Shown here: positions 44,326-54,045 of the stretch, piece after piece
Numbering within the stretch: position 1 is the first letter of the stretch
Layout: each line of letters opens with the position of its first letter
Assembly: GCF_002901825.1 (NCBI RefSeq)
Contig: NZ_PPQD01000028.1
Location: forward strand, 160,419-224,418
Length of the DNA: 64,000 bases
Reading direction: 5' to 3'
From: Mammaliicoccus sciuri
GTDB lineage: Bacteria; Bacillota; Bacilli; Staphylococcales; Staphylococcaceae
Made by a program: the position numbers and the translations under genes
Notes under the pieces: model-generated
Databases searched by the model: none
Told to the model about the DNA's origin: nothing
What the model saw: the letters and a program-made list of their open reading frames with translations, nothing else

Positions 44326-44925
44326 TTATCTTTGTATTTGATTGGCATTTTCAATGGCTGTTACTTTACCATTCTTTGTCGTTATTAATATTGAGAAGGA
44401 ATTGTTTGGATTATCATCATAAACTAACCCATCGCTATTTTCTATAGTCGGTGTTCCGTGAACGGATTTAAATGCTTCTACTGTTACATTTGTCGGTGCT
44501 ACGTATATATGTTCTGCTTTATCTTTACTATTATATCTTACGGCTACATTGCCATATTTTTCAGCATGAGATTGCCCAACTTCTATACGTCCATCTGACT
44601 TCCCGAATTTCTTTTCAATGGCATCTCGCGACAATCCAATACCTACTCCATAAAATCCCCTTCTTACATCAGAATTCATAAAACCTTGGCTAAATTGAGT
44701 CGTTTGGACATCGATGCTTGGAGGATCGCCTTCTGGTTCCTCAGAATCATCACTTGATTCTTTGTCATTACTTTCTTCACTACTCGGTTCTTTATCAGCT
44801 GTTTGTTGATTACTAGAAAATTCAATACGATTATCACCAGCAATAAATTGATACGCGATGAAACCAAATACACCAACGATTAAAAGTAGTAATACTAATA
44901 TCATTCCCGAAAATATCTGTTTCAA
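44326..44925 (-). CDS. Membrane-anchored extracellular protein, unknown function
   Basis: A 199-aa protein with one N-terminal membrane span (residues 5-28, no lipobox), a Ser/Glu/Asp-rich linker (about 35-75) and a globular C-terminal domain. That domain starts GFYGVGIGLSRDAIEKKFGKSDGRIEV and continues GNVAVRYNSKDKAEHIYV, a pattern like the small beta-alpha modules that begin I-G-x-S-x-x-x-x-x-x-x-G-x-P (SmpA/CAP-associated-like). GGAAGGAATT precedes the ATG. The fold guess is weak and the function unknown. Confidence 0.6.
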   Translation of the reverse strand: MKQIFSGMILVLLLLIVGVFGFIAYQFIAGDNRIEFSSNQQTADKEPSSEESNDKESSDDSEEPEGDPPSIDVQTTQFSQGFMNSDVRRGFYGVGIGLSRDAIEKKFGKSDGRIEVGQSHAEKYGNVAVRYNSKDKAEHIYVAPTNVTVEAFKSVHGTPTIENSDGLVYDDNPNNSFSILITTKNGKVTAIENANQIQR

Positions 44926-45013
44926 ATTCCTTCCTCCGAACTATAATTTTCATAAAAAAGTTTATAAATGTATTGTAATTCATATCAAAATGACTTTCTA
45001 TAGTAACCTAAAA

Positions 45014-45044
45014 TAAAAAAAGAATAGATTCCTCTATTCTTTTT
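45014..45044 (-). terminator. Terminator of maeP-maeE
   Basis: Stem AAAAAGAATAGA / TCTATTCTTTTT just past the maeE stop, with T-run on the minus strand. Confidence 0.85.
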
Positions 45045-45064
45045 AAACTATTTCTAAATATATC

Positions 45065-46246
45065 TTACACCAAAATTTCTGTTTTATTTTCTACGCATTG
45101 TTGGACTGATGCTGCTACTTGATTGACGACTCTTTTTTCTAATGAATTTGGAATGACATAATTTGCATTGAGTTCGTCTTTATGAATCGTTGCTGCTATG
45201 GCTTTTGCTGCAGCTATTTTCATTTCAGTTGTGATATGTTGTGTCTTGGCATCTAATACACCTCTAAATATACCAGGGAATGCTAACAGATTATTAATTT
45301 GATTTGGATAGTCTGAACGACCTGTTCCAACGATTGCTGCACCCGCTTCATACGCTTCTTCTGGATAAATTTCTGGTGTTGGATTCGCTAATGCAAAGAT
45401 AATTGGATCGTTGTTCATGGATTGAACATGTTCTTTTGATAATGCTTTTGGACCTGATACGCCAATAAATACATCTGCATCCTTAATGACATCTTCTAGA
45501 GTACCTTGTACATTATCAAAATTTGTATATTCTGCAATATCTCTTTGTGCATCATTCAACCATTCTTCTGATTTATTTAAGACCCCCTCTAGACTAACGA
45601 GGGTGATATTTTGACAACCTGCTTCTAACAATAATTTCGCAATCGCAATGCCTGCTGAACCTGCACCATTTATAATGATTTTGGCATCTTTATCCGTTTT
45701 ATCTACAACTTTAAGTGCATTGATTAGTGCTGCAAGTACGACAATTGCTGTTCCATGTTGATCATCATGAAATACAGGTATATCTAATTCTTCTATTAAA
45801 CGCTTCTCTATTTCAAAGCAACGAGGTGCTGAAATATCTTCTAAATTGATACCTGAAAAATTAGGTTGTAACGCTTTAATAATTGATATGATTTCTTCAG
45901 TATCTTTCGTGTCTAATGAAATTGGAAAAGCATCAACATTCGCAAGTTTTTTAAAGAGAATACTCTTACCTTCCATAACAGGAATGGCTGCTTTCGGACC
46001 GATATCACCTAAACCAAGTACGGCTGTTCCGTCTGTAATAACTGCAATCATGTTACCTCTAGCAGTTAAAGTATTTACTTTTGTTTCATCTTCAGCAATT
46101 GCTCTACATACTGCAGAAACACCTGGTGTATAGACAACACTTAAGTCTTCTTCTGACGTCACATCTACTTTGCTCGTGATTTCAATTTTACCTGCGCGTT
46201 CTTGATGTAAATTTATAGATTCTCCGTATTCATTACTTTCAGTCAT
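45065..46246 (-). CDS. maeE: NAD-dependent malic enzyme
   Basis: A 393-aa short-form malic enzyme converting malate to pyruvate and CO2. VVYTPGVSAVCRAIAEDE, TDGTAVLGLGDIGPKAAIPVMEGK (with the catalytic Lys), PVFHDDQHGTAIVVLAAL and GAGSAGIAIAKLLLEAG are the expected signatures. It follows the carboxylate carrier after 27 bases and so forms a malate uptake and breakdown operon. AAGGAGT precedes the ATG. The arrangement matches maeP-maeE with maeK-maeR in Lactobacillus casei and the MalKR-controlled genes of B. subtilis. Confidence 0.9.
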   Translation of the reverse strand: MTESNEYGESINLHQERAGKIEITSKVDVTSEEDLSVVYTPGVSAVCRAIAEDETKVNTLTARGNMIAVITDGTAVLGLGDIGPKAAIPVMEGKSILFKKLANVDAFPISLDTKDTEEIISIIKALQPNFSGINLEDISAPRCFEIEKRLIEELDIPVFHDDQHGTAIVVLAALINALKVVDKTDKDAKIIINGAGSAGIAIAKLLLEAGCQNITLVSLEGVLNKSEEWLNDAQRDIAEYTNFDNVQGTLEDVIKDADVFIGVSGPKALSKEHVQSMNNDPIIFALANPTPEIYPEEAYEAGAAIVGTGRSDYPNQINNLLAFPGIFRGVLDAKTQHITTEMKIAAAKAIAATIHKDELNANYVIPNSLEKRVVNQVAASVQQCVENKTEILV

Positions 46247-46273
46247 TTTTATTTACTCCTTATTTATATATAT

Positions 46274-47617
46274 TTAGCTTAATAATTTTAATAAAAGTGA
46301 TGCTAAGATTACGGTAGATACACCACCGATTCTAGTAGCCACTTGTGCAAACGGCATTAATGCCATACGTTTAGATGCTGATAATATCGCAACATCTCCT
46401 GTTCCACCTAATCCACTATGACAACCTGTTACGATTGCTGCATCAACGGGATACATCTTCATTAATTTTCCTACGAAATATCCTGATAACATCATGATGA
46501 ATACAACTGAAGCACATACGATAACGTAGGCTGGTGTCACAATCTTCACAACGTCTTCTAAAGGAATATAAAGCATACCGAGACCGACCATTAACGGCCA
46601 AGTTAAACTTGTTGATATAAATTTGTATAAATTATGCGCTCCGTCTTCCATTTTGTGTGGCATCACTTTAAGACATTTAATTAATGTCGCAAATAAAATC
46701 ATAATAACCGGTCCTGGGACACCAATGAATTTCTGACCAAGTGTACCAACAATAAAGAATGTACAAGCAATGAGTAAACCTGCACCCATTAGTGAGAAAT
46801 CAATGACTTTTTCTTTTTCTTCAGGAACTTCATTACCATCTTCAGATTTTACTAACTTCCCATTTCCTGAAAGATGCTTTTTCTTTTCTCCTAAACGCAT
46901 CATAAGTCCTGCACTGACAACTGCGAAGATATTCCCAATAACAGCTGCTGGGATCATTTGAGATACGAATGATTCTGCTGATCCACCTAAAATAGATGAA
47001 TATGCAATAGATAATGGAAGTATCCCTTCACCAATACCACCACCTATAATTGGAACAACGATATAGAAGAAAGTATGTTGTAAATCATATCCAAACAATA
47101 ATCCAACTAACATACCTGCTAAGATAGCTAAGACTGTACCCACTATTAAAGGTACAAACATGCGTGTGAAACCTTGAATTAATACTTTCCTATTCATTCC
47201 TAAAATACTGCCGACTACTAAACAAGAAATATAGAAATACAAGAAATTAGACGTCTTCATCAAAGTCGTAACGGCTTCCATTGAAGATGTATTAATCACG
47301 TTTAAAAACACTAAAATAGAAGGTACAAGCAATGCTAATATAGCCGGACCACCTATTTCTTTTAATATAGGAATTCTCTGCCCTAAATCACCGAGCAACA
47401 TTCCTAAAATCATAATGACAGCAAATCCACCAATCATATCTGCTGGTAACGTATTATATATAGATGCTGTTAATATAATTGCAGCTAAGACAATGTATAA
47501 CGGTAATGGCAATACACCAACTTTAGCTTTCATCAATTTTTCCCATAAGCTTTTTATATTATTTTGGATAGGTAACTCATTCTCGGTAACCGCTTCCAAA
47601 TTGGTCTTCGTATCCAT
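46274..47617 (-). CDS. maeP: 2-Hydroxycarboxylate (malate) symporter
   Basis: A 447-aa 2-hydroxycarboxylate transporter (CCS family, with CitS, CimH, MaeN). The two conserved GGxG regions are present: PIIGGGIGEGILPLSIAYSSILGG in the first half and GCHSGLGGTGDVAILSAS in the second, which form the re-entrant substrate loops. About eleven helices. Co-transcription with malic enzyme and a neighbouring malate sensor makes malate the likely substrate, though citrate is possible in the family. AAGGGGGAT before ATG 47617 fixes the start; the frame runs on to 47662. Confidence 0.85.
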   Translation of the reverse strand: MDTKTNLEAVTENELPIQNNIKSLWEKLMKAKVGVLPLPLYIVLAAIILTASIYNTLPADMIGGFAVIMILGMLLGDLGQRIPILKEIGGPAILALLVPSILVFLNVINTSSMEAVTTLMKTSNFLYFYISCLVVGSILGMNRKVLIQGFTRMFVPLIVGTVLAILAGMLVGLLFGYDLQHTFFYIVVPIIGGGIGEGILPLSIAYSSILGGSAESFVSQMIPAAVIGNIFAVVSAGLMMRLGEKKKHLSGNGKLVKSEDGNEVPEEKEKVIDFSLMGAGLLIACTFFIVGTLGQKFIGVPGPVIMILFATLIKCLKVMPHKMEDGAHNLYKFISTSLTWPLMVGLGMLYIPLEDVVKIVTPAYVIVCASVVFIMMLSGYFVGKLMKMYPVDAAIVTGCHSGLGGTGDVAILSASKRMALMPFAQVATRIGGVSTVILASLLLKLLS

Positions 47618-47704
47618 TTTTATCCCCCTTAATTGATATAAACTCATTTTATGAAAACGCAACCAAAAATTATAGCTTATGAAATTTTAATTATCTTTTT
47701 GTAA

Positions 47705-47742
47705 TTAAAAAAACCAAACGAACTGAATCGTTTGGTTTTTTA
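47705..47742 (-). terminator. Terminator of maeK-maeR
   Basis: Stem AAAACCAAACGA / TCGTTTGGTTTT with T-run on the minus strand. Confidence 0.88.
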
Positions 47743-47752
47743 TTGAGATATA

Positions 47753-48466
47753 TCATGACATATATCCTTGTAAATATTTTAAGTTGTCTTTGTTTAACTT
47801 ATAGAAGTAGATCGGTCGGCCAATACCATATGTTAAAGACTCTTCCAGTACTTCAATATCTGTTAAGAATTTTAAATACTTTCTTACAGATACTCTTGAA
47901 ATATTAACTGCTTTAGAAATATCATCTGTTGAAAATGCATGATCTTCAAAGTCATTCATCTTCTCAATGATGCTTTGTAACGTTTCTTTTGTGACACCTT
48001 TTGGCAATTTCAATTCTGAATCATCTGTAACAACTTGTTTATTCAAGAACTCTGCGTCAATATCTGCTTGTTTAATTTGATGATTACCTTTAAAGAAAGT
48101 CTGTCCTTGTTTGTATTTAAGTAAAGACTTCTTAAATCTTTCAAATTCAAATGGTTTAATTAAATAATCTACCGCACCATATCTGAACGCCGTCTGAATA
48201 TCTTCAGCATCTGTAGCAGCTGTTATCAATATCGCATCTACTTGATAACCTTGCTCTCTTACATATTTCAAAAAAGTTAAGCCATTTTCTTCTGGCATGT
48301 ATATATCTAACAATAATAAATCGATCGTCTTTGACTGAATGACTTCCATTGCTTCTGTTACATTCTGTGCAAAATCAACTAACGCTTCAGGATCTATTTT
48401 TTCTATAAATTGACGATTGATTTGCGCAACCATTGGGTCATCTTCAACTATAAGTATATTTAACAT
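47753..48466 (-). CDS. maeR: Response regulator of the CitB/DctR group
   Basis: A 237-aa response regulator. The receiver has acidic residues in VEDDP (8-11), the phosphoacceptor Asp54 in LLLLDIYMPEENG and Lys in YLIKPFEFERF. The C-terminal part (about 165-237) contains a winged helix FSTDDISKAVNISRVSVRKYLKFLTDIEVLEE, typical of CitB/DcuR/MalR regulators. Its ATG overlaps the end of the kinase gene by 7 bases. By position it should activate maeP-maeE in response to malate. Confidence 0.87.
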   Translation of the reverse strand: MLNILIVEDDPMVAQINRQFIEKIDPEALVDFAQNVTEAMEVIQSKTIDLLLLDIYMPEENGLTFLKYVREQGYQVDAILITAATDAEDIQTAFRYGAVDYLIKPFEFERFKKSLLKYKQGQTFFKGNHQIKQADIDAEFLNKQVVTDDSELKLPKGVTKETLQSIIEKMNDFEDHAFSTDDISKAVNISRVSVRKYLKFLTDIEVLEESLTYGIGRPIYFYKLNKDNLKYLQGYMS

Positions 48467-50067
48467 TTATCTTCGTCCTTTTTCGGATAGTTTATAACAA
48501 CTGAGAACTGTACATTTCCTGCTTCATGCGCATTAATTGATATTTGACCATCAAGCTTTTCAACACTTTGTTGAACAAGGTGCAAACCATATCCTCTATT
48601 CTCTCCTTTAGAAGAAAAGCCTTTTTCAAATATATGTTCATCTAGTTCATGATTGAGTCCTACACCTGAATCTATTACATCTATCATTAACTGATCCTGT
48701 TTATAGTTTAAATGTACGTCAATTGTTTTCTTTTTAAGTGATGATGATACTAATGAGTCTATACTATTATCAATTAAATTACCGATAATTGTAATCACTT
48801 CATGCGTAACATGTGAATCTTTCGGTTCTGGTATCGTAGCATGATTAACTATAGAAAGCTTGATTTGTTGTTCGCGTGCCAGACTAAGCTTACCAATTAA
48901 GAAACCAGCTAATGCTGCATCTTTAACCTTCGATGTGATATCTCCACTTTCTTGACTACCAAGTTCTACAATTTCGCGTATGTACTGTTTTAAATCATCG
49001 TAATGTTCCATCTGCAACATACCAGAAATTACATGCAATCTATTACTAAATTCATGCGATTGTGCTCTTAACGTATCTGCATAAGTCCGAACACCTACTA
49101 ACTGCTCCGATAATTTATGCACTTCCGTCTTATCCCTAAACGTTGATATCGCACCCACTATTTCATTATTCACAATTAACGGTACTCTATTAACCAATAT
49201 CTTCACGCCGTTAATATCTTGTTCTTTATCAAGTTCAGGCTTTCCAAGCTCAACAATCTTAGGTAATTGCGTCGAAGCCATATAATCATTAATTGGCATA
49301 CCTATAGGATCTCCTTTAAGACCTGCTTTCTTAAAAATATCCATTGCAGACTTATTAACCAAATTAATTTTGCCATCTTTATCCACTGCCACAATCCCTT
49401 CATGAACAGACTGTAACATCGTATTACGTTCACCTAGAATTTTCGCGATATGTGAAGGTTCAAGTCCTAACAAAATACGCTTAATATAAATCGATAATAA
49501 ATACGCGCCAATAGCACCTACAATTAAACCAATTACAGATCCAATCATAATTTTCTTATTACCATCTGCTAAAGCTTCATACACCGTCTGCATTGGCACA
49601 CCAACCGATACCGCACCCACTTGTTTACCATCAGCATAAATAGGCGTGAAAGCACGCATCGTTAAACCAAGCGTACCTTTCGCAATAGACGAACCAGCCT
49701 TACCATGTAAGACATCCCCTTCATCGCCACCTTTAAAATGCTTACCAATCAATTTCTCATTCGGGTGAGACTTTCTAATTCCATTCATATCCATCACAAC
49801 AATAAAACTCACGTCCGTTGTTTTTTGAATCTTAGACGTATAATCTTGAATCTTACGACCATCACTACCCTCAGCCAAAGACTTCTGCACAACCTCAGAA
49901 CCAGCAATCGCCTTACCAATAACCTCCGCCTTCTCCTTCGTCGTACTATGAATCGTATCCTTAATCGTATTACTGATTAATAAACACGTAATTAATAAAG
50001 AAAATAGCACCACAATACAAACCACAATAATCACAAGCGTACTCAACTTTAATCTTTGCTTCTTCAA
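48460..50067 (-). CDS. maeK: Sensor histidine kinase of the CitA/DcuS group
   Basis: A 535-aa kinase with two membrane spans (about 10-33 and 170-195) around an extracytoplasmic PAS/CACHE domain of about 130 residues that would bind the carboxylate. A cytoplasmic PAS follows (NTMLQSVHEGIVAVDKDGKINLVN), then the SPOB-like H-box AQSHEFSNRLHVISGMLQ with His338, and an HATPase domain with NLIDNSIDS and GVGLNHELDEHIFEKGFSSKGENRGYGLHL. Best start: TTG 50067 after AAAGGCGGT; the ATG at 50091 has no ribosome site. It is the partner of the response regulator gene that follows. Confidence 0.87.
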   Translation of the reverse strand: MKKQRLKLSTLVIIVVCIVVLFSLLITCLLISNTIKDTIHSTTKEKAEVIGKAIAGSEVVQKSLAEGSDGRKIQDYTSKIQKTTDVSFIVVMDMNGIRKSHPNEKLIGKHFKGGDEGDVLHGKAGSSIAKGTLGLTMRAFTPIYADGKQVGAVSVGVPMQTVYEALADGNKKIMIGSVIGLIVGAIGAYLLSIYIKRILLGLEPSHIAKILGERNTMLQSVHEGIVAVDKDGKINLVNKSAMDIFKKAGLKGDPIGMPINDYMASTQLPKIVELGKPELDKEQDINGVKILVNRVPLIVNNEIVGAISTFRDKTEVHKLSEQLVGVRTYADTLRAQSHEFSNRLHVISGMLQMEHYDDLKQYIREIVELGSQESGDITSKVKDAALAGFLIGKLSLAREQQIKLSIVNHATIPEPKDSHVTHEVITIIGNLIDNSIDSLVSSSLKKKTIDVHLNYKQDQLMIDVIDSGVGLNHELDEHIFEKGFSSKGENRGYGLHLVQQSVEKLDGQISINAHEAGNVQFSVVINYPKKDEDKC

Positions 50068-50136
50068 AACATAACCGCCTTTAGTAAACATTACAAATGT
50101 TATTAATTATTAAGAATATATCATATTCTTAGTTTT

Positions 50137-50406
50137 CATATAATAAATCACTGGAAATTCGAATCAAAAGAAGTCCAAAAAATCTTAGCACATCAAGAAA
50201 ATAATATAGACATGTATATCTTTGTAAAGAAAGAAGACGTGGCAGACGGAAAAGAATTTTATTACCTGGGAAAAGCACATTACATTAAAGATTCGGCAGA
50301 ACAAACAATCATGCCAAATGCTAAACAACAAAATATCGTCACAATGACATTATCTATGGAATCACCTGTAAAAGACGAAATATATAGATATATCATAGAG
50401 GCGTAG
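50137..50406 (+). pseudogene. Fragment of a DUF3427-containing helicase C-terminus
   Basis: An open frame encodes about 90 residues: NHWKFESKEVQKILAHQ, then MYIFVKKEDVADGKEFYYLGKAHY and TMTLSMESPVKDEIYRYI. The order H-W-x-x-x-S, H-x-E-N, L/I-F-V-x-x, F-Y-Y-L-G and a final hydrophobic E-x-P-V/L segment is that of the DUF3427 domain at the end of large SSL2-type helicases. No start codon or ribosome site precedes it, and the rest of the helicase is missing. The ATG at 50212 is internal. It is most likely the remains of a deleted defence or repair helicase. Confidence 0.6.
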
Positions 50407-50409
50407 GGA

Positions 50410-50440
50410 AGAGTCTAGGACATCATTGTTCTAGACTTTT
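50410..50440. terminator. Terminator near 50.4 kb
   Basis: Hairpin AGTCTAG(GA)C...GTTCTAGACT followed by TTTT, after the helicase relic and before the convergent GNAT gene. Confidence 0.7.
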
Positions 50441-50447
50441 CAATTCT

Positions 50448-50921
50448 CTACAAATATTTCTCCAACACTATTTCATCTCGAATTGGAATCCCATTTTCTG
50501 CTAATAGTGGAATGGATGGTTTTTGCTTTCTTGCTTTTTCTACTGCATTTGATATGACTTTTATGATGCTATATCCTCTTTTTTGATAGAACTTCAAAGC
50601 ATTTAAGTTATCATTTGTTGTTATGACTGTAATTTTTGTTATATCCTTTTCCTCAGATATTTCTTCTAACTTTTTCAACAATTGACTTCCTATTCCTACA
50701 TTCTCTCTAAAACTATCCAATGAAATAATTTCTATTTGATCATTTCTTATTATATATGTAATCACACCGATTATTTCCGCTTCATCGAACGCAACAAATC
50801 CTGGTAAATCTGATAATTGATAAGTTCCTGAAGAGACAACCATTTCATCATCTCCCCAGTTATCAATAAACAAATCGATGAGTACTTGTTTATTGATGTC
50901 ATTAGTATGAACCACTTTCAT
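50448..50921 (-). CDS. GNAT-family N-acetyltransferase
   Basis: A 157-aa acetyltransferase. Motif A appears as ENVGIGSQLLKKLEEIS (an R/Q-x-x-G-x-G/A-type acetyl-CoA loop) and motif B as TTNDNLNALKFYQKRGYSIIKV. GVITYIIRNDQIEIISLDS forms the preceding strands. The acceptor is unknown. No ribosome site better than weak is visible before the ATG. It stands alone next to the type I toxin-like locus. Confidence 0.8.
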   Translation of the reverse strand: MKVVHTNDINKQVLIDLFIDNWGDDEMVVSSGTYQLSDLPGFVAFDEAEIIGVITYIIRNDQIEIISLDSFRENVGIGSQLLKKLEEISEEKDITKITVITTNDNLNALKFYQKRGYSIIKVISNAVEKARKQKPSIPLLAENGIPIRDEIVLEKYL

Positions 50922-51060
50922 TATTAATCACCCGCTTCTTGTACTTTAAACAAATTATATTAAATACTCTTTAATTTGTGCTATGAGCATTAAATTATTA
51001 CAAAAAAATAACCATTCCCAACTATTAATCAAGTTTACGGAATGATTGATTTTATTTTTA

Positions 51061-51345
51061 TATTAATATAAGCAAGTTCGAAAGATAGTGGCTAATCTCT
51101 ATTTCAAGGGTGATGCCTATGATGTTGGTTTTTGCTCCTTGAAAGTAGTAGAATGACTGATTATGAAATTCTAATGGTTGTCATATCAATCAGTGGTTTA
51201 ATATTAATTAGCAACATTCAAAAAGTAACCATTCCAACTTTTGACGGAGTTCTGGAATGATTACTTATTATTGTTCTAAAAACTTCAGTCACCGTCTTTC
51301 GAACGGGCTCATCGGGCAACGTGTTCCACCACGTTGTCCTTTTTC
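51061..51345 (+). ncRNA. Probable type I toxin mRNA with structured leader and terminator
   Basis: The leader contains TTTCAAGG at about 51101-51108 and its complement CCTTGAAA at 51137-51144, which would pair and hide the ribosome site of the toxin frame. The 3' part has CACCGTC and GAACGGGC elements and ends in the hairpin GGGCAACGTG / CACGTTGTCC with TTTTT at 51314-51345. A copy of the AACCATTCC...GGAATGATT module occurs both at 51009-51047 and 51227-51262, where an antisense RNA could overlap. Transcript ends are inferred. Confidence 0.5.
51153..51260 (+). CDS. Type I toxin-like small membrane peptide (TxpA/Fst-like)
   Basis: A 35-codon frame beginning MTDYEILMVVISISGLILIS. The pattern M-T/S-x-Y/F-E-x-L-M followed by one hydrophobic span is that of the holin-like type I toxins (TxpA, BsrG and staphylococcal relatives), which depolarise the membrane when over-produced. 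The tail NIQKVTIPTFDGVLE is uncommon, because these toxins usually end in a short Lys-rich tail, and it is encoded by the terminator-like dyad. The leader can fold to hide the start. An antisense RNA partner is predicted but not proven. Confidence 0.62.
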   Translation: MTDYEILMVVISISGLILISNIQKVTIPTFDGVLE

Positions 51346-51398
51346 ATTTACATAATATCATAATTTGGTATATTTTGTCTATTTCTATATACATTCAA

Positions 51399-52712
51399 TT
51401 ACATGCCTAAAGTGAATAATATAATGGCTATGATAACAGCTGCGATTGGGACGAGTACGGTCATTGCGCCGAATGCTGGATATGCGTCTTTGTGTGTTTC
51501 TCCTGCTATAGATCTAATTGTAGTAACGGCATAACCACCGTGTGGTAAGGAGTCTAATGTCCCTGATGATAATGCTACTGTTCTATGCAATGCTTCTGTA
51601 TCTACACCCATATCTATATAATGTGGCGCGAGTATTGGCAACGCGATTGTTTGTCCACCTGAAGATGAACCTGTTAAACCTGCGATAACCATTACAGCGA
51701 TCGCCCCAGTTATGAGTGGCGATCCGTTTAAATGTGTCACATATTCTATCGCATCATTAAAGGCTGGTGTAATCTTAGCTACACTCCCAAAACCTACTAC
51801 TGCTGATGTATTACCAAGTGCTATTAACGCACCTTCCGTTCCTTTTCCTACTGCTTTCCAAAAATCTCTGAAATAACTACGATTTAATAACCATGTTGCT
51901 ATAATTCCGCTGGATAGGGAAATAATGAGCGCTGATTGTTCAAGTACGTTATGTAGTAGAAAAGACACGATTAATACAACAAATAATGGAATCATACTTA
52001 AAAAAGGATTCGGTAAATGGTTTCTTTTTTCAAATTCATCATTCTCTCTTTCAATAAATACCTCACCATTTCGTTTTGCTTTTTTAATCATATGCATGAG
52101 CCACAGATATCCAGCTATTAACATAAAGAGTGCTGTCACAAGGCTGACTTCCCATGCTGCATAGGGACTTGTGTGCAAGTAAGGAATAGGTATCCAATTT
52201 TGTATTTCAGGAGAACCGGCTGAAGTCATTGTAAATGTTGTAGATCCTAATGCTAAAGCGGCTGGAATAAACCTTCTTGGATAATTGGATTCTTTAAATA
52301 AACTAACAGCCATTGGATATACTGCAAATGCTACAACAAATAGACTTACCCCACCATATGTTAAGACGCCACATGCAAGGACGATTGCGAGTACGGCTCG
52401 CTTCATACCTATTTTACTAATAATCCAATGCGATACACTTTCAGCTGCACCACTATCTTCCATGACTTTACCGAATATGGCACCTGTTAAGAACATCAAA
52501 TACCAAGAAGTTATAAACCCTGAAAAGCCCTCCATATATCCGGTTATAAAGTCAGTTTGTCCTTTTTCGGCAAATTGTGAAAAGACGGGCACGCCATTTA
52601 ATAAAGCAACAAACAATGCTGATATTGGTGCAACAATTAACAAATTCATGCCACGCATTACTAATATCGTCAGTAACACGAGTCCCCCGATAAGTCCTAT
52701 TATCCCTAACAT
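51399..52712 (-). CDS. GntP-family permease
   Basis: A 437-aa Gnt-family proton symporter with about twelve to thirteen helices. MLGIIGLIGGLVLLTILVMRGMNLLIVAPISALFVALLNG, YGGVSLFVVAFAVYPMA and GLTGSSSGGQTIALPILAPHYI, plus DSLPHGGYAVTTIR, are typical of GntP/DsdX/YgbN-like carriers for small hydroxy acids. It follows a HisD-like dehydrogenase by 34 bases, so it probably imports the substrate of that enzyme. AAGGAGG precedes the ATG. The actual substrate is unknown. Confidence 0.8.
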   Translation of the reverse strand: MLGIIGLIGGLVLLTILVMRGMNLLIVAPISALFVALLNGVPVFSQFAEKGQTDFITGYMEGFSGFITSWYLMFLTGAIFGKVMEDSGAAESVSHWIISKIGMKRAVLAIVLACGVLTYGGVSLFVVAFAVYPMAVSLFKESNYPRRFIPAALALGSTTFTMTSAGSPEIQNWIPIPYLHTSPYAAWEVSLVTALFMLIAGYLWLMHMIKKAKRNGEVFIERENDEFEKRNHLPNPFLSMIPLFVVLIVSFLLHNVLEQSALIISLSSGIIATWLLNRSYFRDFWKAVGKGTEGALIALGNTSAVVGFGSVAKITPAFNDAIEYVTHLNGSPLITGAIAVMVIAGLTGSSSGGQTIALPILAPHYIDMGVDTEALHRTVALSSGTLDSLPHGGYAVTTIRSIAGETHKDAYPAFGAMTVLVPIAAVIIAIILFTLGM

Positions 52713-52746
52713 TGTAAAGCCTCCTTAATTAAGCATTCACTGTTGA

Positions 52747-54024
52747 CTATTGATTACCATATTTTCTAACACGTAATAATGCTTGTTCTGCATGGCCTGC
52801 AAAGTTCTCTAACTGGCAAAGTCTTGCTGCATACTCACCAATCATTGCACTTTGTTCAGGATCGTCTATATGTTGGTATGTCACTGTTTTTAAGAATTTA
52901 CCAACCCATAGGCCACCTGTATATTTCGCTGCTTGTTTCGTTGGTAAAGTATGGTTTGTACCGATGACTTTGTCACCATAAGCAACGTTTGTTTCTGGAC
53001 CTAAGAATAATGCACCATAATTTTTCATATGTTCTAAATAATAACTTGGATCTTTCGTTAATATTTCAACATGTTCGAATGCTAATTTATTAGCTTCTTT
53101 AACTGCTTCTTGATCATCCTCAACAACAATCACTTGACCATAATTATTCCAAGATTCTCTGGCTACATCAGCTGTAGGTAAAGTTTCTAATTGTCTCTCA
53201 ATTTCTTTCATCGCTTCTTTCGCAATTTCTTCAGAAGTAGAAATAATAGCACCTGGTGATGTTGGACCGTGTTCACCTTGCCCTAAAATATCTGTTGCAA
53301 TCATTTCTGGCTCACTTGTTTCATCAGCAATGACTAGAGTTTCAGTCGGGCCAGCTAATAAATCTATACCTACGCGACCAAACACTTGGCGTTTCGTTTC
53401 AGCAACAAATGCATTACCTGGACCTACAATCATATCAACTGGTTGAATCGTTTCTGTACCAATTGCCATACTTCCCATAGCTTGAATGCCGCCTAATATA
53501 TAAATTTCATCAGCTCCTGCTTTATGCATAGCATAGACAGTTGTTTTTGGAATTTCTCCATTAATAGGAGGTGTACAAGCAATAACACGCTCTACACCTG
53601 CAACTTTAGCTGTTAAAATACTCATATGTGCCGATGCGATCATTGGATATCGACCACCAGGTATGTAACATCCTACACTTTCTACAGGTATATTTTTATG
53701 TCCTAAAAATACGCCCGGCATAACTTCAACATGAATATCTTTCATAGAGTCTCTTTGTGCTTCTGCGAATTTCTTAATATTATCTTGAGCAAATGCAATA
53801 TCATGTTTAACGTCTTCAGGAATAGAGTCTACTATTTCTTCAATTTGTGCTTGAGATAATTTAAATTGTTCAGGATCCCATTTATCAAACTTAATCGATA
53901 AATCTCTTACTGCTTTATCACCTTGTTCTTCAATGTCTTTCAAAGTATTTGCAACAATTTGTTTCGTCTTTTCGTCACTTTCTTTTACGATTGCTTCAGC
54001 CATACCTTCTTTGATAAACTTCAT
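52747..54024 (-). CDS. HisD-family dehydrogenase, catabolic (not histidine biosynthesis)
   Basis: A 425-aa zinc-dependent NAD dehydrogenase of the histidinol dehydrogenase fold. [63 protein letters not shown] (catalytic E-H pair) and [20 protein letters not shown] are the signatures. No other his gene is near; instead a GntP permease and a LacI repressor flank it. The same fold is used by HpsN, which oxidises dihydroxypropanesulfonate to sulfolactate, so oxidation of an imported polyol or hydroxysulfonate is the best guess. AGGAGGT eight bases before ATG 54024 decides the start over the TTG at 54030. Confidence 0.8.
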   Translation of the reverse strand: MKFIKEGMAEAIVKESDEKTKQIVANTLKDIEEQGDKAVRDLSIKFDKWDPEQFKLSQAQIEEIVDSIPEDVKHDIAFAQDNIKKFAEAQRDSMKDIHVEVMPGVFLGHKNIPVESVGCYIPGGRYPMIASAHMSILTAKVAGVERVIACTPPINGEIPKTTVYAMHKAGADEIYILGGIQAMGSMAIGTETIQPVDMIVGPGNAFVAETKRQVFGRVGIDLLAGPTETLVIADETSEPEMIATDILGQGEHGPTSPGAIISTSEEIAKEAMKEIERQLETLPTADVARESWNNYGQVIVVEDDQEAVKEANKLAFEHVEILTKDPSYYLEHMKNYGALFLGPETNVAYGDKVIGTNHTLPTKQAAKYTGGLWVGKFLKTVTYQHIDDPEQSAMIGEYAARLCQLENFAGHAEQALLRVRKYGNQ

Positions 54025-54045
54025 TTGCAATTACCTCCTATATTT

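Noticed and set aside
52747..54024. Histidine biosynthesis gene hisD
   Set aside because: The neighbours are a permease and a LacI regulator and no other his gene is present; biosynthetic hisD is normally in the his operon.
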